In this document: positions 6,378 through 7,208 of the stretch, piece after piece
Position numbering within the stretch: the stretch's first letter is position 1
Layout of the letters: every line of letters starts with the position of its first letter
Assembly: GCA_031265595.1 (NCBI GenBank)
Contig: JAISCM010000230.1
Coordinates: 1 to 7,208, forward strand
Direction: 5' to 3'
DNA: 7,208 bases
Origin: Tannerellaceae bacterium
Lineage (GTDB): Bacteria; Bacteroidota; Bacteroidia; Bacteroidales; Tannerellaceae
Translations under genes and position numbers: made by a program
Notes under the pieces: generated by a model
The model's input: only the letters and a program-made list of their open reading frames with translations
The model's database searches: none
What the model was told of the DNA's origin: nothing

Positions 6378-6389
6378 AGCGTTTATTTT

Positions 6390-7208
6390 TTACAACATGG
6401 AGCGAACTCGTTCCACACTATTAATAAACGTATCAATTTCTTCTTTCGTATTATAGAATGAAAAAGAAGCGCGCACCGTGCCCTCAATACCCAATACTTT
6501 CATCAGCGGCTGGGCGCAATGATGGCCTGTACGCACGGCTATCCCCAAGCGGTCGAGCAACATACCCATATCGTAGGGATGGATATGGCCGGATAGAAAA
6601 GATAATACACTGCTTTTCTGTTTGGATTGCCCGAAAATACGGACGCCTTCTATGGCGGTTAATTTTTCGGTGGCGTACTGCAACAGGTCGTTTTCGTAAG
6701 CGGCAATGCGCGCTATCCCGATATGTTCTACATAACGCAAGGCTTCCGCCAGCGCCGTACTGCCGATATAATCGGGCGTGCCTGCTTCAAACTTGAAGGG
6801 TAGTTCGTTAAAGACTGTTTTCTCGAACGTAACGGTAGCGATCATTTCGCCTCCTCCCTGATAGGGGGGGAGCTTATCCAGCCATTCTTCTTTGCCGTAC
6901 AAAACGCCGATACCCGTCGGCCCGTATATTTTATGCCCGGAGAAAACGTAGAAGTCGGCGCCTAATGCCTGTACGTCTACTTTCGTATGCGGAACAGCCT
7001 GCGCTCCGTCTATCAATACGGGCACATCATGCGTATGGGCTATTTCAATGATCTCCTGCACCGGATTGACCGTCCCCAGCACATTCGAGATGTGTGTTAC
7101 CGATACAAACCGGGTGCGTTCGGAGAAGAGTTCTCTATAGCGATCCAGGCAAAGCTCGCCTTTCTCGTTAATGGGTATTACCTTGATGGCAATCCCTTTC
7201 CTGGCCGC
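6390..7208 (-). CDS. sufS: Cysteine desulfurase, SufS/CsdA type (5' end beyond window)
   Basis: This PLP enzyme takes sulfur from L-cysteine, leaving alanine and an enzyme persulfide used for Fe-S cluster assembly. The frame is open through the right edge: 42 codons precede the GTG at 7082-7080, including SERTRFVSVTHISN, so that GTG is an internal Val and not a start. The visible 272 residues fit E. coli SufS numbering with an offset of 133: Asp67 and Gln70 in LIDGAQ (D200, Q203), His92-Lys93 in SGHKIYGPTG (H225, PLP Lys226), Arg226 and Cys231 in RTGHHCAQP (R359, persulfide Cys364), and Arg246 (R379). About 130 N-terminal residues are missing off the window. The RTGHHCAQP loop marks group II (SufS/CsdA), not NifS/IscS. 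SufS is preferred over CsdA because Bacteroidota commonly carry sufBCDS operons, but the neighbours are not visible. It is probably the first visible gene of a transcript with the VanZ-like gene and rnhB. Confidence 0.92.
   Translation of the reverse strand, partial: AARKGIAIKVIPINEKGELCLDRYRELFSERTRFVSVTHISNVLGTVNPVQEIIEIAHTHDVPVLIDGAQAVPHTKVDVQALGADFYVFSGHKIYGPTGIGVLYGKEEWLDKLPPYQGGGEMIATVTFEKTVFNELPFKFEAGTPDYIGSTALAEALRYVEHIGIARIAAYENDLLQYATEKLTAIEGVRIFGQSKQKSSVLSFLSGHIHPYDMGMLLDRLGIAVRTGHHCAQPLMKVLGIEGTVRASFSFYNTKEEIDTFINSVERVRSML

Noticed and set aside
6390..7082. Start of the cysteine desulfurase at GTG 7082-7080
   Set aside because: The frame is open upstream to the window edge and encodes conserved SufS sequence (VTHISNVLGTVNPV spans the GTG), so the true start is outside the window.

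Overview
The window looks like chromosome from a Bacteroidota species, most likely order Bacteroidales (Parabacteroides/Tannerellaceae is my best guess). The reasons are a tandem SusC/SusD-type outer-membrane uptake pair, the absence of Shine-Dalgarno sequences before starts, promoter-like sequences resembling the Bacteroides TTTG / TAnnTTTG consensus rather than the E. coli one, and cysteine desulfurase, VanZ-like and RNase HII genes. The genus is inference; no rRNA or marker gene is present.

Positions 1-605 hold no convincing gene. They are unusually rich in palindromes. From about 78 to 261 there are six hairpin-forming units, including two copies of a C/G-rich 19-bp palindrome that together form a perfect 21-bp inverted repeat (112-132 / 213-233). 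From 295 to 386 there is a second structured block with a long AT-rich hairpin, an imperfect direct repeat and a GC-rich hairpin. A T-tailed hairpin (427-453) then separates this block from the AT-rich leader of the susC-like gene. Two hairpins (78-104 and 295-327) have T-runs only when read on the minus strand, where no gene exists to be terminated.

Positions 606-5310 (+ strand) are a two-gene operon: a 1001-aa SusC/RagA-family TonB-dependent transporter and, 13 nt later, a 561-aa SusD-like lipoprotein of the SusD-like_2 type. Together they should form an outer-membrane complex in which the lipoprotein lid captures a ligand and the TonB-dependent barrel imports it. No degradative enzyme, sigma/anti-sigma pair or hybrid two-component system lies in the window, so the substrate cannot be read from context. 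A 15-bp hairpin at 5338-5371 closes the operon.

Positions 5377-7208 (- strand) converge on this operon. They carry, in transcription order from right to left, a cysteine desulfurase of the SufS/CsdA type (start beyond the right edge), a small VanZ-like membrane protein, and ribonuclease HII. The gaps are 12 nt and a 1-nt TAATG overlap, so these three are probably one transcript. SufS supplies sulfur for Fe-S cluster assembly and RNase HII removes ribonucleotides from DNA; the VanZ-like protein has no assigned role.

I found no CRISPR array, tRNA, rRNA, transposase or prophage gene. The part most worth further attention is the non-coding palindrome cluster upstream of the susC-like gene.
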